Source: CAZKBP01 sp964551015 (GTDB lineage: Bacteria; Bacteroidota; Bacteroidia; Cytophagales; Microscillaceae). From it: 64,000 nucleotides of DNA. Position numbers and translations under genes: made by a program. The DNA lies in the NCBI GenBank assembly GCA_964551015.1, contig CAZKBP010000029.1, positions 1 through 64,000 of the forward strand, written 5' to 3'. The notes beneath the pieces are model-generated. The model did no database searches and was not told the origin of the DNA. It worked only from the letters and a program-made list of their open reading frames with translations. Positions within the stretch are counted from its first letter, which is position 1; the number at the start of each line of letters is the position of its first letter. Shown piece after piece: positions 28,237 through 39,204 of this stretch.

Positions 28237-31200
28237 ATGAGAATCAATTATCAAAAAATCAGCCCTGGACTTCTTTGCTTGGCTTTATTGATTGCATTTT
28301 TTTCATTACCTCCTCACAAACTGTTAGCCCAAGATAGCACAGCTTGTTCGTTCCAGGTGAATCTGGATATTACGAATGCAGCCGTGTGTGAAGGCACGGG
28401 AAGTATCGCTTTTGAGATCACGGGGGGAGATGGAAGCAATGTGATTGAAGTTCGAGACAAACAGACCAACCTAGTTCAAACCGATTTAGAAGCACTCTCC
28501 CCAGGAGAGTATCTCTATGTAGTAACTGAAAATGAATGCCAAGAGAGTGGTGAATTTCTGATTGAAGCAGCCACTTCTCCTGAAATATCTATTGAAGCCC
28601 CCGCCGAAATTACCTGCACGAACCCTACGGTCGTTTTGACAGGTAATTCGCCAGTAAGTGGGTTAGATTACACATGGACGACACCTGACGGTACCATTGA
28701 GTCAGGAAGCAAAACTGCAAACGTTACGGTAAGTGCCGCTGGTACTTATACCTTGACCGTTACTGACCCCAGTACCGGATGTACGAATAGTGCCAGCGTG
28801 CTTGTAAACGCAAATGAGCAAATTCCCGATGTGGGAATTAGAAGAAACAGAAGAATTACTTGTTCTCGCTTAGAGAATACCATGATCGGCTCCTCCTCGG
28901 TGAATGGAGTTGTTTATGCATGGACAACCGAAGACGGTACGATTGTATCCGGAGCCGACCAAGCCGAAGTTACCGTAAGTGCGGGCGGAACCTATATCTT
29001 GACCGTTACCGATCCTCTGACTGGTTGCTCTAATAGTGATACAGCACTCGTCAAAGAAAATAAGACAGAGCCCAATGCTTTTATCGAGACCATCGGAGAA
29101 TTGAATTGTAGCAGTGCTACCTTGGAGTTGAGCGGAAGCTCTAACAGCAACAAAGTGAGTTATATCTGGTCAACGCAGGATGGCGTAATTATGACTGACC
29201 CCAATCAAGCCGTCATTACAGTGAGTGCCGCGGGTACTTACACCCTGACCGTGATTCATAATAATACAGGTTGTTCGGGAGTAGAAGATGTAGTGATTGA
29301 AGACAAAAGCACTAGCCCTCCCACGGTTGCGATCAATTTTGATGGAGCCTTGGATTGCAGCAACCCCAGTCTTATGCTAAATGGAAGCTCTGACAATCCT
29401 GATGTAACCTACGCGTGGAGCACTCTGAATGGTTCTTTTGCTTCTGCAACCGACTCGGTTAATGTGGAAGTTTCCAAAGCTGGCACTTACATTTTAACCG
29501 TTACTGACACAATTTCTGGATGTAGTGCGAGCGATACCGCCATGGTTACGGCCTCCAGTTCGTCTCCTAATATTGCGATTGTGCCACCTGCTTCTATCAC
29601 TTGCAACAATCCCTTGGTAGATGTACAAGGTGCTTCCACTACTCCTGGTGTAACTTACGCTTGGACCACGATCGATGGACAAATGGTAGCAGGTGAAAAT
29701 TCATCTCTACTTACAGTAAATAAAGGAGGCGTTTATACGCTAACCGTTACTGACCCCAATACCGGATGTACCGCCAGCCTAAGCGTGGCTGTAAGCGAAG
29801 CCAGTGCACCCAACGTAAGCATTGCTCCTGTGGAGGATTTAAGCTGTGAGCAACCCACTACTACCCTGAGTGGTGCTTCTACCACCCCCGGAGTCAATTT
29901 CAGTTGGTCTACCGCAGATGGACAGATTGTTTCTGGGAAAAATAGTGCTACTGCCGTTGTAAACCAAGCAGGAACTTACATTTTAACGGTCAATGAGCCT
30001 AATACAGGATGCGCAGCTGTGGATACCGTAGTGGTAAATGCCGCTACAGATTTGCCAAGCCTGAGCATCAACGATCCAGACACCATTAGTTGCGATCTAC
30101 CTACGGTTACGCTAAGTGCCCTTGTAGACATAGAAGAAGTAACCTACAACTGGACCGCGATTGCTGGTAATATTGACGCCGGAGCCAATACAGCCAATGC
30201 CCAAGTAAGTGAGGCTGGTACTTATGTATTGACAGTTACCAACAACAATACAGGATGCGTCGTGAGCGATACCGCCGTAGTGCTAGGTGATAAAACGTTA
30301 CCTGAGGTGAGCATTGCCACGCCACTTACTATTACTTGTGATAACCCCAGTGTTGATCTAACGGGTAGCACTTCTTTGGAAGGCGCACTTTTTAGCTGGA
30401 CTACCCCCGATGGTAATATCGAGACAGGTGCTGACCAAAGCATTGCCACAGTAAACATGGCCGGAACTTATATACTAACCGTAATCAATCCAATGACTGG
30501 CTGTGCGGATACGGCTCAAGTCCTAGTTAGCGGATCAAGCATAGCTACTGAGGTTACCTTAGGAACACCCGAAGCCATCACTTGCGATAATCCTCAGGTA
30601 AGTCTATCTGTAACTTCATCTTCACCCGAAGGTTTGACTTTCCAATGGTCTACGCAAGACGGTGTCATTGTATCTGGCGCAGAAACTACCGAAGCCATCG
30701 TGAGCGCGGCGGGTACTTATACCTTAACAGCTACCAATCCGAATACAGGATGTGAAATTGTAGAAACAGTTGAGGTTTTATCAGATGCGCAACTACCCAA
30801 TATCGCCATTCAAAATCCTGGGGTGATTACTTGTGCTAATCCTGAAATTAGCTTAGTGGGTTCTTCTACCGATAGCACCGCTACTTTTGCTTGGACTACT
30901 ACAAACGGAAATATTACTTCCGATCCTAACGCTGCTAACATCACAGTAGATGCGGCTGGTTCTTATACGTTGACCGTTACAAATCCTTTTACAGGATGTA
31001 CTTCTAGCAAAAGCGTGAGTGTTACTAACTCCTTTCTTTTGCCAAGCATTACCATCAACGAAGCCGATACGATTACTTGTGCTCAGCCCGAAATCACGCT
31101 ACAAGCCAATGTAGAAGGAGAAGGCTGGACTTATCTATGGACCACTGATGGCGGAAATATTCTAAGCGGTATCAATACCATTAGCCCCGAAGTAAATGCT

Positions 31201-34200
31201 GCTGGCATCTATCTCTTGACGGCCATCAATCCACAAACTGGATGTTCTGCCGTGGCCGAAGTAGAAGTAGTAGCTTACACTGAATTACCTACTTTATCCT
31301 TAGCCTCTTCTGGTGCCATCACCTGCGCTACGCCTTCTGTACAATTGGAAGGAACGACTAATGGTACAGACCTAGTCTACGCGTGGACGAGTGAAGATGG
31401 CCTCATCAGTCAAGGAGCCGATGCGGCCGTTGCCACTGTGGCAGCGGGCGGTACTTACACTTTGACAGTTACCAATCCAGCTACGGGATGCGCCACGAGC
31501 GAGAGTATCCTAGTGGATTCTTACACCGGTGTAGACCTAAGCGTAACTAGTTCAGGCGTAATTACTTGTGATAATCCAATGGTGACCCTTACGGGAACAA
31601 CTTCCGTATCTGGTTTAGTCTATATCTGGACTACCAACGGCGGAGTGATCGAGGAAGGGTCAAACAGCCCAGTCGCCACCGTAAGAGCAGGCGGGATTTA
31701 CACATTGACCGCGATTGACCCTCTAACAGGATGCTCTACGAGTAAGAGTGTAACCGTAGACGAATTCAACGATCTACCCAACATTGCCATTGCGGAGCCT
31801 CAAAAAATCTCTTGTATCAATACGACGGTACAATTGCTTGGTTCTTCTTCTGATGAGAATGTGATTTTTGAGTGGACTACTACGGATGGATCTATTAGCT
31901 CTGATGCGAATCAAGCTTCTATCACTGTTTCACAAGGAGGAGTTTATGTCCTAACGGTTACTAATACCAACACTGGATGTACGGCAAGCCGAAGTGTAGA
32001 AGTAGAAGGTCTCAAACAAATCGACCTCACCCTGAGCAAATCAAGTGATATTACTTGTGAATTCACCAGTGCAACGCTGTTGGCCAATACTGAACTAGAA
32101 GGTTTGGTCTACTCTTGGTCTACTTCTAAGGGTCAGATTGATTCCAACCCAGAAGATTCTACCATCACGGTCAGCCTTCCTGGTACTTATACCTTGACTG
32201 TGATTGATCCTGTAAGTAGTTGTAATCTTACCAAAACTATCCAGGTTTTAGATTTCACACAGAAACCTCAAGCCAGTATCGCTGCTCCTGATACCCTTAC
32301 TTGCGCGGTTACTAGCATAGCACTATTAGGTTCTAGTGATATTCAGGATGCCGTTTACAACTGGACAACCACGGATGGAAATATCCTATCTAATGCTGAT
32401 ACGGCCACCGTTACTGTTGATGCCGCTGGTACTTATATTTTAGAAGTTACGAATCCTAATACTGGATGTAGTGATGCTGACACGGTGGAGGTAGTACAGA
32501 CTTCTGTTGCACCATCTGTGAGCATTACACAATCAGATACAATTACTTGTGAGGTTACTACGGTTGAATTATTCGCTTTCAGTGATGTAAGCGAAGTTAC
32601 TTACGCTTGGACTACGGAAGACGGAGTAATTGAAACCGGAGCTAACAATGATACCGTGAGCGTTAGTGCGGCTGGTCAGTACATTTTAACAGTTACTAGC
32701 TTGGCAACTGGATGTGCTGTAAGCGATACCATTAATGTAAACGAAAATAAAACGCTTCCTGAAGTTAGTTTAGATGCTTTTGATCATGTCAATATCGCTG
32801 ATACGGCCTTCACGCTTAGCGGAGGACTGCCCTTGGGTGGTACTTACAGTGGAACAGGCGTAAGTGAAGGCATATTTGATCCGGCCACAGCGGGTGCAGG
32901 CACTTTTGAAATAACCTATACCTACACTGGTGAAAATGGCTGTGAAGCTACTGCTGTCCAAACTATTACCGTAGAAGGAGTAATCGCTCCGATCCCTGTG
33001 GCTTTGATCAACGTAGGCGGTGGTGCTTTTACAGATAGTGAGCAAAAAGAATGGTCAGCCGACCAATTTAGCTCAGGAAACTCAGTAGTTACTTCCAAAA
33101 GCTTTGATGTAGCGGGTACCCAAGATGATGGACTCTATCTGCCTCACCGCTTTGCTAACTCGGGGGCACCTTTTAGCTACAATATCCCTGTGAGCGAAGC
33201 AGGTTCGTATGTAGTTAGATTACACTTTATGGAGCCTTTCTTCGGAGCTCCCGGAGGAACAGGCAACGGGCTAGGCCGACGAATCTTTAATGTGGATATT
33301 GAAGGCCAGAACGTACTCAGCAACTTTGATATCGTGGCTGAAGCTGGCGCGGGAGGAGTAGCGCTAATCAGAGAATTCAGCGATATTGACGTATCCGATG
33401 GCAATATCAATATTGATTTCACCTCAGTGAAAGACAATGCCGTTATTTCGGCCATTGAAATTAGCAGGCTGGGTATCATTATCCCTCCAGCACCTGCTTT
33501 ACAGTTTGCCTCGGCTCAGGAAAGCCTTCAATTAGAAGAAAACACCAGCGGTAATATCAATATCTTATTAAATACCAATGATAATACCGACCCGGTAATT
33601 GCAAACCTGACCGCTACGGACGAAGCTACTAACCAAGTACCTACTTGGCTAAAAGTTGGCGAAGCCCTACTCGATAGTGTAGATGTCAGTACAGGAACTG
33701 CAATTAGCTTTACCTTAGATGCCAACGGGCTTGCTCTTGGCACTTACACGGCTCAAATCAACGCCACGGCTGGTGGCTACGAAAGTACCAGCATCCGTGT
33801 GGAGCTGACCGTAAATGCTACTAACACGGGTGTAATCACACCTGTGGCACTGATCAACGTAGGCGGTGGTGCTTACACCGATACCGAGCAAAGAGACTGG
33901 TCTGCTGATCAATACACGAGTGGCTCTTCTATCGCTGGTTCTAAGACCTTTGATGTAGCAGGTACAGAAGATGACGATCTGTATCGCACTTTCCGCTTTG
34001 CGAGTTCAGGGGCTGCCTTTGGGTACAATATCCCCGTGGATGGCACTGGCCCTTACACCGTGAAGCTCCACTTTATGGAATCCTTCTGGGGTGCTCCCGG
34101 TGGGACATTGAACGGGCTGAATAAGCGTGTTTTCAACGTAGATATTGAAGGACAAAATGTTCTAAGCAACTTTGACATCGTAGCCGAAACCGGTGTAGGT

Positions 34201-37200
34201 GGAGTCGCTTTGGTGAAGGAGTTTAGTAATATCACCGTACAAGATGGAATCATGAATATTGATCTCATTTCTGTAAAAGACAATGCGATCATTTCGGCGA
34301 TTGAAATTACAACGGGTGGTATACCTCCAGCACCTGCCTTGCAGTTTGCTTCGGCTCAGGAAAGCCTTCAGTTGGAAGAAAATACCACCGGAAATGTCAG
34401 TATCTTATTAAGTACCAATGATAACACCGATCCTGTCAATGCAAGCCTGACCGCTACGGATGAAGCTACTAACCAAGTACCTACTTGGCTAAGAGTTAAC
34501 GGAGCCCTACTCGATGGCTTGAATGTAAACACAGGAGATGCGATCAACTTTGCCCTAGATGCCAACGGACTCGCTCCCGGCACTTATGCGGCTCAAATCA
34601 ACGCCACGGCTGGTACTTACGACGCAGCTAGTACCAGAATTGAGCTGACGGTAAGCCAAACTGGACAAAACAATGGCCCTGCCATCACTAGTCTGACCCT
34701 ATACAATGCTGATACCGATCAAGTAATTGCGGTCTTACAAGGTGGCGAGCAAATTGAAGTAGCAGGATTAGGCGCAGTGAACCTGACCGTCGTAGCCGCG
34801 ACCAACCCGTCTACGGTAGGAAGTGTACAACTCAGCCTGAGTGGTGCAGTTAGCCACGTGCAAAACGAGAACACGGCTCCTTATGCCCTTTACGGTGATG
34901 CGGGTCTTAATTCTACGAATTATGATGGACAAGCTCTAGGAGAAGGTTTCTACGCAATTACGGCACAGGCTTTTTCCGAAGGATTCTTGGGTGGAGAAGC
35001 TGGTACACCCTTAACTTACAGCTTTGAACTCATCGCACCGAATGTTGAGCCAGGCACTCCTCTAGCCTTAATCAATGCCGGAGGGAATGCTTACACAGAC
35101 ACGGAGCAAAAAGAATGGTCTGCCGACCAATATTTTGGAGGAAGTTCTCTGACTTCTACTAAAACCTTTGATGTACAAGGCACACAAGACGATGAGTTGT
35201 ATTTGAAATATCGCTTTGCCAACAGTGGGGCAGCTTTCAGCTACAATGTCCCCGTGAGTGGAACAGGGCCTTACCAAGTAAGATTACACTTTATGGAGCC
35301 TTTCTTTGGTGCCCCCGGTGGAACAGGCAATGGACTGAACCAACGCCTCTTTAATGTGGATGTTGAAAACGGACAAGGTAGCCTCAACAACTTTGATATT
35401 GTCGCAGAAGCTGGATCAGGTGGGGTAGCCCTAGTGAAAGAATTCAATGACATCAACGTGACTGACGGTACATTGAATATCAATTTCACTTCCATCAAAG
35501 ATAACGCGATTATCTCTGCCATTGAAGTTACTAGCGCTGGCTCGGCCACGGCTGGTTTAGAATTCGCTGCTCCTTTACGTTCTCTACAATTAGAGCAAGG
35601 GAATACGGGTAGCGTAGGAAACTTCCTCAGCACTAACAACAACACAGATCCTCAGACGGCGAGCCTTAGTGCCGTAGATGACGCCACGGGTCAAGTGCCT
35701 ACTTGGATTTCTGTGAATAATTCTGCTTTGAACGGAGTTGCTTTTACTACTGGTTCAGAAGTCAGCTTTGAGCTAAACGCGGCTGGACTCAACGAGGGAA
35801 CTTACACCGCACACGTTACCGCCTCGGCGGCTGGTTACCAGTCAAGCACTACACAGATCACGCTGACCGTGGTAGCACAGGGTCAAGAAAAACCTTTCAT
35901 CGTGGCTGTTTATGACGGTGGTTCTAATATCATTGAAGACGGAGAGATCAATGTCCCAACTGATATTAACCTTTCCACTTTCCAGATTTTCTTCCCTGGC
36001 TTAGGTCTGGATCGCCCCACGGTGAATAACAACACGGTGAAATTAGTAAACACGAGCAACGGTGCAGAAGTACCTGCTAATGTAAACTCAACTGGAGGTG
36101 GTGATGCCATTACCATCGTACCCACGGTTCTTTTAGAGCCTAATACCGAATACAATTACACCATCAGCGATGGCGTACTTGATTTGGATGGCAGAGCTAT
36201 GATTCCTTTCTCGGTTACCTTTACGACTGGTTCGGGAGCAAGCTCAGGTTCTAATGACCTAACCGGAGTTTCTTTCACGAAAGTAAATGCCGGCGCTGTA
36301 CAGCAAGCTTACACAACGCTTTGTATCGGCCCTGATGATAAGCTTTATGCTACTTCTGCGAATGGATTTATCTATCGCTACAATATCAAAGTAGATGGTA
36401 CACTCGAGCTAGACAAAACCATCACCACTTTGAGAGAGCACCGTCGCGGTACACAAGTAGATAATGATGATAAAATCCTGATCGGATTTACCTTCTCACC
36501 GAATTCTACACCACAGAATCCTGAGGCTTGGATTACTTACTCGGGTGAAGCTACTTTCAGAGATGGTCCTGCTTGGGATGGTAACATCGCTCGCCTGACC
36601 GGAGCTGATTTGCAAAATCTCCAAGATGTAGTCATTAACTTGCCTCGTTCTGTAAAAGACCACCTAACAAACAGCGTAGCCTTTGGCCCTGATGGTGATC
36701 TTTACATCAGTCAAGCTGGTAACTCAGCTATGGGTAGAGCAGATGTAACTTGGGGCTTACGTCCTGAGCGACTACTAGCTGCGGCCGTACTTAAATTAGA
36801 TACTGACAATCTACCTGCTAACTTGCCTATTGATGCGAAAACAGAAGAAGGTGGTAATTATAACCCATATGCCGCCGGTGCGCCACTGACGATCTACGCT
36901 ACGGGTATCCGCAATGCTTACGATCTGGTATGGCACAGCAATGGTGATCTGTATCTGCCCACTAATGGTTCTGCCGCCGGAGGTAATTCACCTACTTCTA
37001 ACCCCAATGATCCTTTGTACGTAGCACCACATCCAGATGCGCCTGCTTACACGGGACCAACCAACATTCCGGCTTTGACGAATGTGCAGCCTTCACAGAA
37101 AGATTGGTTATTCCGAATAGAACCTGGTAAATATTATGGGCACCCGAACCCACTTCGCAGTGAGTATGTCCTGAACCGTGGTGATGTTGATGTGGATAAT

Positions 37201-39123
37201 GTGGAGTACAATGGGGTGCTTCCTGATCCAAACTATCACATAGAAGGGATTGCCTTTGACTTTGAAAATAATAAATCACCCAACGGAGTGATTGAGTACA
37301 AGAGCAACGTATTTGGTGGTAAGCTTCAAGGAATGCTGATGGTCGTGCGTTATAGCCAGAAAGATGATATCATCGTACTAGAACCCGGTGGCGTTAACAA
37401 CAACATCATCTCCAGTACCGATGGAATCAACTTGGGAATGAGCGGTTTCTTTGATCCACTAGACCTAGTAGAAGATACCCGTAACGGTAATATCTACGTG
37501 GCGGAATACGGTGCTCAAAAGATCACTCTTTTGAAGCCAGACATCGCCGGAGATGGTTCTGCTTTTATCGCAGCCAATCCAAGCGAGTTGATCTTTGATG
37601 CCATTCAAGGACAAAACAGCGAAACCAAATCGGTAACCGTTAGCAACACGGGTGGTGGCGTATTAACCATCAACTCGGCCAGTATCGCGGATGACGAATT
37701 CAGTATCGTTTCTAACCATACGTTCCCGATCACACTGAATGTAGGACAATCTCAAACGTTTGATGTAGTATTCAGCCCTAGCAATACGACCAAAGGTTCT
37801 GTAAGTGCCAGTATGTTTATTAGTAGTGATGCCTTGAACACGCCTAACTTGATCGTAGGGTTGCACGGATTGAGCGTAACTGGATTTGAAGGCAACAACG
37901 AGCCTGCGCTACAAGATGTAGTTACCACCTTGGGTCATAACATCAATGTAGGTTGGAATACCTTAGTTACCGATACAGATTTAGGTCTAAAAGGAGAAGA
38001 GGTTTTCGTACAGCAATTTGAAAAAGCCGGAGCTGGTAATGTGCAAATGTTCCCTGTGGCTCGCTACTCACCTGTGGAAATCGTAGACTTCGGTTACTAC
38101 GTGGGTGATAACAAAACGCAAATTGCACAGATGCCTGATACTTTCGGAGAGCATCAGAAACTGTTCCCATCTGTGGTGAATGGAACCACGAGCTTTGACC
38201 CTGGTTCGCAGACCTTTGGCGTGTATGCCCGTTCTGATAAATTCAATATCTTCGTACACACGGAAGATAGCCGAAACAGTGGCGTTACTCGCAGAGTCAG
38301 AACCTACGTACTCAAAGACCGTGATGGTAATACCGTCGCAAACAGCTTCTTGATCTGTATGGAAGAAGCTACCAACGGAGACTATCAAGACTATGTGTTT
38401 ATCCTGAGCAACGTGAAGCCTGGCGGTAATTCTGCCCCACTTGAAGGAGTCGTGAGCTTTACTTTGGTCAATGCTGATACCGAAGCGGATATCCAAGAAA
38501 TCCAAAACGGAGACGTCATCAACGTAGCCGGATTAGGAACTACTAATCTGAGCATCCGGGCCGAAGGAGCCGGAGGCGTGGGAAGCCTCAAGATGGATTT
38601 GACCGGAGCCCTAACCCATACACGTACCGAAAACATTGCACCATTTGCACTCTATGGTGATACAAATGGAGACTACGCCGGAGCCGCTTGGCCTGCTGGT
38701 TCTTACAACATCACCGGACAAGCTTACGCAGAACGCAATGGACTGGGAAGCTTGGTAGGCGAAGAGCTGAGTGTCAACTTTACACTGACCACCGGAGGCG
38801 CAAAAGTGGCCTATGCTGATGAGAGCCAAGCTGCCGATACGGGTGCCGAAGAAGTAGCCATCGCTGAGGTTACCAAGGCTTATCCGAACCCAATGCAAGG
38901 AAATCTTCTCTACATTGATCTATCTGAGGCCATTACGGGTGAAGTAAGCTTTATCCTACAAGACCAAAGCGGTAGAATCGTGAGTGAAGATGCCGTGCAG
39001 CTAGACGGACAAGCCCAAGTGGTGCTGAACTTCTCGCGTGCTTCTCTCCAACAAGGTGTCTATTATCTACAAATTGTAGGAGATCACTTGAAGAAGAGAA
39101 CCCTGAAGATTGTAAGAAACTAA
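28237..39123 (+). CDS. Giant secreted T9SS protein: Ig-like repeats, malectin domains, propeller
   Basis: 3,628 residues. Signal peptide 1-32 (ending 'PPHKLLAQ'). About 119-1510: seventeen tandem Ig/PKD-like repeats of about 82 residues, each with an early 'ITC.NP' cysteine and a late 'TGC' cysteine, plus 'YAWTT.DG.I' and 'AGTYTLTVT'. Then three malectin-like carbohydrate-binding domains (about 1587, 1868, 2275) each with 'ALIN(V/A)GG.A(F/Y)TD(S/T)EQ..WSADQ' and 'LHFME.F.GAPGGT', separated by 'LQFASAQESLQLEE' beta domains and one 'NADTDQ' domain. Next an SbsA-type Ig domain (about 2552), a second sugar-dehydrogenase-like propeller (about 2676-3103), an ASH-type 'choice-of-anchor' beta domain (about 3108), an unassigned beta region, another 'NADTEAD' domain and a T9SS type A sorting domain ('TKAYPNPMQGNLLYIDL'). 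It probably binds or processes glycans on the cell surface; that role is inferred. Confidence 0.9.
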   Translation: MRINYQKISPGLLCLALLIAFFSLPPHKLLAQDSTACSFQVNLDITNAAVCEGTGSIAFEITGGDGSNVIEVRDKQTNLVQTDLEALSPGEYLYVVTENECQESGEFLIEAATSPEISIEAPAEITCTNPTVVLTGNSPVSGLDYTWTTPDGTIESGSKTANVTVSAAGTYTLTVTDPSTGCTNSASVLVNANEQIPDVGIRRNRRITCSRLENTMIGSSSVNGVVYAWTTEDGTIVSGADQAEVTVSAGGTYILTVTDPLTGCSNSDTALVKENKTEPNAFIETIGELNCSSATLELSGSSNSNKVSYIWSTQDGVIMTDPNQAVITVSAAGTYTLTVIHNNTGCSGVEDVVIEDKSTSPPTVAINFDGALDCSNPSLMLNGSSDNPDVTYAWSTLNGSFASATDSVNVEVSKAGTYILTVTDTISGCSASDTAMVTASSSSPNIAIVPPASITCNNPLVDVQGASTTPGVTYAWTTIDGQMVAGENSSLLTVNKGGVYTLTVTDPNTGCTASLSVAVSEASAPNVSIAPVEDLSCEQPTTTLSGASTTPGVNFSWSTADGQIVSGKNSATAVVNQAGTYILTVNEPNTGCAAVDTVVVNAATDLPSLSINDPDTISCDLPTVTLSALVDIEEVTYNWTAIAGNIDAGANTANAQVSEAGTYVLTVTNNNTGCVVSDTAVVLGDKTLPEVSIATPLTITCDNPSVDLTGSTSLEGALFSWTTPDGNIETGADQSIATVNMAGTYILTVINPMTGCADTAQVLVSGSSIATEVTLGTPEAITCDNPQVSLSVTSSSPEGLTFQWSTQDGVIVSGAETTEAIVSAAGTYTLTATNPNTGCEIVETVEVLSDAQLPNIAIQNPGVITCANPEISLVGSSTDSTATFAWTTTNGNITSDPNAANITVDAAGSYTLTVTNPFTGCTSSKSVSVTNSFLLPSITINEADTITCAQPEITLQANVEGEGWTYLWTTDGGNILSGINTISPEVNAAGIYLLTAINPQTGCSAVAEVEVVAYTELPTLSLASSGAITCATPSVQLEGTTNGTDLVYAWTSEDGLISQGADAAVATVAAGGTYTLTVTNPATGCATSESILVDSYTGVDLSVTSSGVITCDNPMVTLTGTTSVSGLVYIWTTNGGVIEEGSNSPVATVRAGGIYTLTAIDPLTGCSTSKSVTVDEFNDLPNIAIAEPQKISCINTTVQLLGSSSDENVIFEWTTTDGSISSDANQASITVSQGGVYVLTVTNTNTGCTASRSVEVEGLKQIDLTLSKSSDITCEFTSATLLANTELEGLVYSWSTSKGQIDSNPEDSTITVSLPGTYTLTVIDPVSSCNLTKTIQVLDFTQKPQASIAAPDTLTCAVTSIALLGSSDIQDAVYNWTTTDGNILSNADTATVTVDAAGTYILEVTNPNTGCSDADTVEVVQTSVAPSVSITQSDTITCEVTTVELFAFSDVSEVTYAWTTEDGVIETGANNDTVSVSAAGQYILTVTSLATGCAVSDTINVNENKTLPEVSLDAFDHVNIADTAFTLSGGLPLGGTYSGTGVSEGIFDPATAGAGTFEITYTYTGENGCEATAVQTITVEGVIAPIPVALINVGGGAFTDSEQKEWSADQFSSGNSVVTSKSFDVAGTQDDGLYLPHRFANSGAPFSYNIPVSEAGSYVVRLHFMEPFFGAPGGTGNGLGRRIFNVDIEGQNVLSNFDIVAEAGAGGVALIREFSDIDVSDGNINIDFTSVKDNAVISAIEISRLGIIIPPAPALQFASAQESLQLEENTSGNINILLNTNDNTDPVIANLTATDEATNQVPTWLKVGEALLDSVDVSTGTAISFTLDANGLALGTYTAQINATAGGYESTSIRVELTVNATNTGVITPVALINVGGGAYTDTEQRDWSADQYTSGSSIAGSKTFDVAGTEDDDLYRTFRFASSGAAFGYNIPVDGTGPYTVKLHFMESFWGAPGGTLNGLNKRVFNVDIEGQNVLSNFDIVAETGVGGVALVKEFSNITVQDGIMNIDLISVKDNAIISAIEITTGGIPPAPALQFASAQESLQLEENTTGNVSILLSTNDNTDPVNASLTATDEATNQVPTWLRVNGALLDGLNVNTGDAINFALDANGLAPGTYAAQINATAGTYDAASTRIELTVSQTGQNNGPAITSLTLYNADTDQVIAVLQGGEQIEVAGLGAVNLTVVAATNPSTVGSVQLSLSGAVSHVQNENTAPYALYGDAGLNSTNYDGQALGEGFYAITAQAFSEGFLGGEAGTPLTYSFELIAPNVEPGTPLALINAGGNAYTDTEQKEWSADQYFGGSSLTSTKTFDVQGTQDDELYLKYRFANSGAAFSYNVPVSGTGPYQVRLHFMEPFFGAPGGTGNGLNQRLFNVDVENGQGSLNNFDIVAEAGSGGVALVKEFNDINVTDGTLNINFTSIKDNAIISAIEVTSAGSATAGLEFAAPLRSLQLEQGNTGSVGNFLSTNNNTDPQTASLSAVDDATGQVPTWISVNNSALNGVAFTTGSEVSFELNAAGLNEGTYTAHVTASAAGYQSSTTQITLTVVAQGQEKPFIVAVYDGGSNIIEDGEINVPTDINLSTFQIFFPGLGLDRPTVNNNTVKLVNTSNGAEVPANVNSTGGGDAITIVPTVLLEPNTEYNYTISDGVLDLDGRAMIPFSVTFTTGSGASSGSNDLTGVSFTKVNAGAVQQAYTTLCIGPDDKLYATSANGFIYRYNIKVDGTLELDKTITTLREHRRGTQVDNDDKILIGFTFSPNSTPQNPEAWITYSGEATFRDGPAWDGNIARLTGADLQNLQDVVINLPRSVKDHLTNSVAFGPDGDLYISQAGNSAMGRADVTWGLRPERLLAAAVLKLDTDNLPANLPIDAKTEEGGNYNPYAAGAPLTIYATGIRNAYDLVWHSNGDLYLPTNGSAAGGNSPTSNPNDPLYVAPHPDAPAYTGPTNIPALTNVQPSQKDWLFRIEPGKYYGHPNPLRSEYVLNRGDVDVDNVEYNGVLPDPNYHIEGIAFDFENNKSPNGVIEYKSNVFGGKLQGMLMVVRYSQKDDIIVLEPGGVNNNIISSTDGINLGMSGFFDPLDLVEDTRNGNIYVAEYGAQKITLLKPDIAGDGSAFIAANPSELIFDAIQGQNSETKSVTVSNTGGGVLTINSASIADDEFSIVSNHTFPITLNVGQSQTFDVVFSPSNTTKGSVSASMFISSDALNTPNLIVGLHGLSVTGFEGNNEPALQDVVTTLGHNINVGWNTLVTDTDLGLKGEEVFVQQFEKAGAGNVQMFPVARYSPVEIVDFGYYVGDNKTQIAQMPDTFGEHQKLFPSVVNGTTSFDPGSQTFGVYARSDKFNIFVHTEDSRNSGVTRRVRTYVLKDRDGNTVANSFLICMEEATNGDYQDYVFILSNVKPGGNSAPLEGVVSFTLVNADTEADIQEIQNGDVINVAGLGTTNLSIRAEGAGGVGSLKMDLTGALTHTRTENIAPFALYGDTNGDYAGAAWPAGSYNITGQAYAERNGLGSLVGEELSVNFTLTTGGAKVAYADESQAADTGAEEVAIAEVTKAYPNPMQGNLLYIDLSEAITGEVSFILQDQSGRIVSEDAVQLDGQAQVVLNFSRASLQQGVYYLQIVGDHLKKRTLKIVRN
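28590..32770 (+). repeat. Seventeen tandem Ig/PKD-like coding repeats (about 246 bp each)
   Basis: I count seventeen units by the recurring motif of a short hydrophobic strand, two or three polar residues and 'ITC' or 'LSC', each about 246 bp after the last. Units are diverged at the DNA level, so the array is old rather than a recent expansion, but 'GGTACTTATACCTTGAC'-like blocks recur. Confidence 0.85.
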
Positions 39124-39146
39124 TTCAGGTAATTGATAAAATCAAG

Positions 39147-39177
39147 AAAGCCCAGCCGCAAGGTTGGGCTTTTTTTA
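39147..39177 (+). terminator. Rho-independent terminator after the second giant gene
   Basis: AAAGCCCAGCC pairs with GGTTGGGCTTT (one G-T pair) around a short GCAA-containing loop, followed by a T run; 24 nt after the stop codon. Confidence 0.88.
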
Positions 39178-39204
39178 TGCTACACTCCCACAAGTACAAT
39201 TTTC

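Noticed and set aside
28590..32770. Regular 246-bp spacing considered as a CRISPR or DNA-level satellite
   Set aside because: Units are diverged in DNA, conserved as protein and lie in one continuous frame, so they are domain repeats.
38068..38505. Long minus-strand frames across both giant genes (for example 145 codons here)
   Set aside because: They mirror the codon pattern of the repeat-rich coding strand and have no start signals or motifs.
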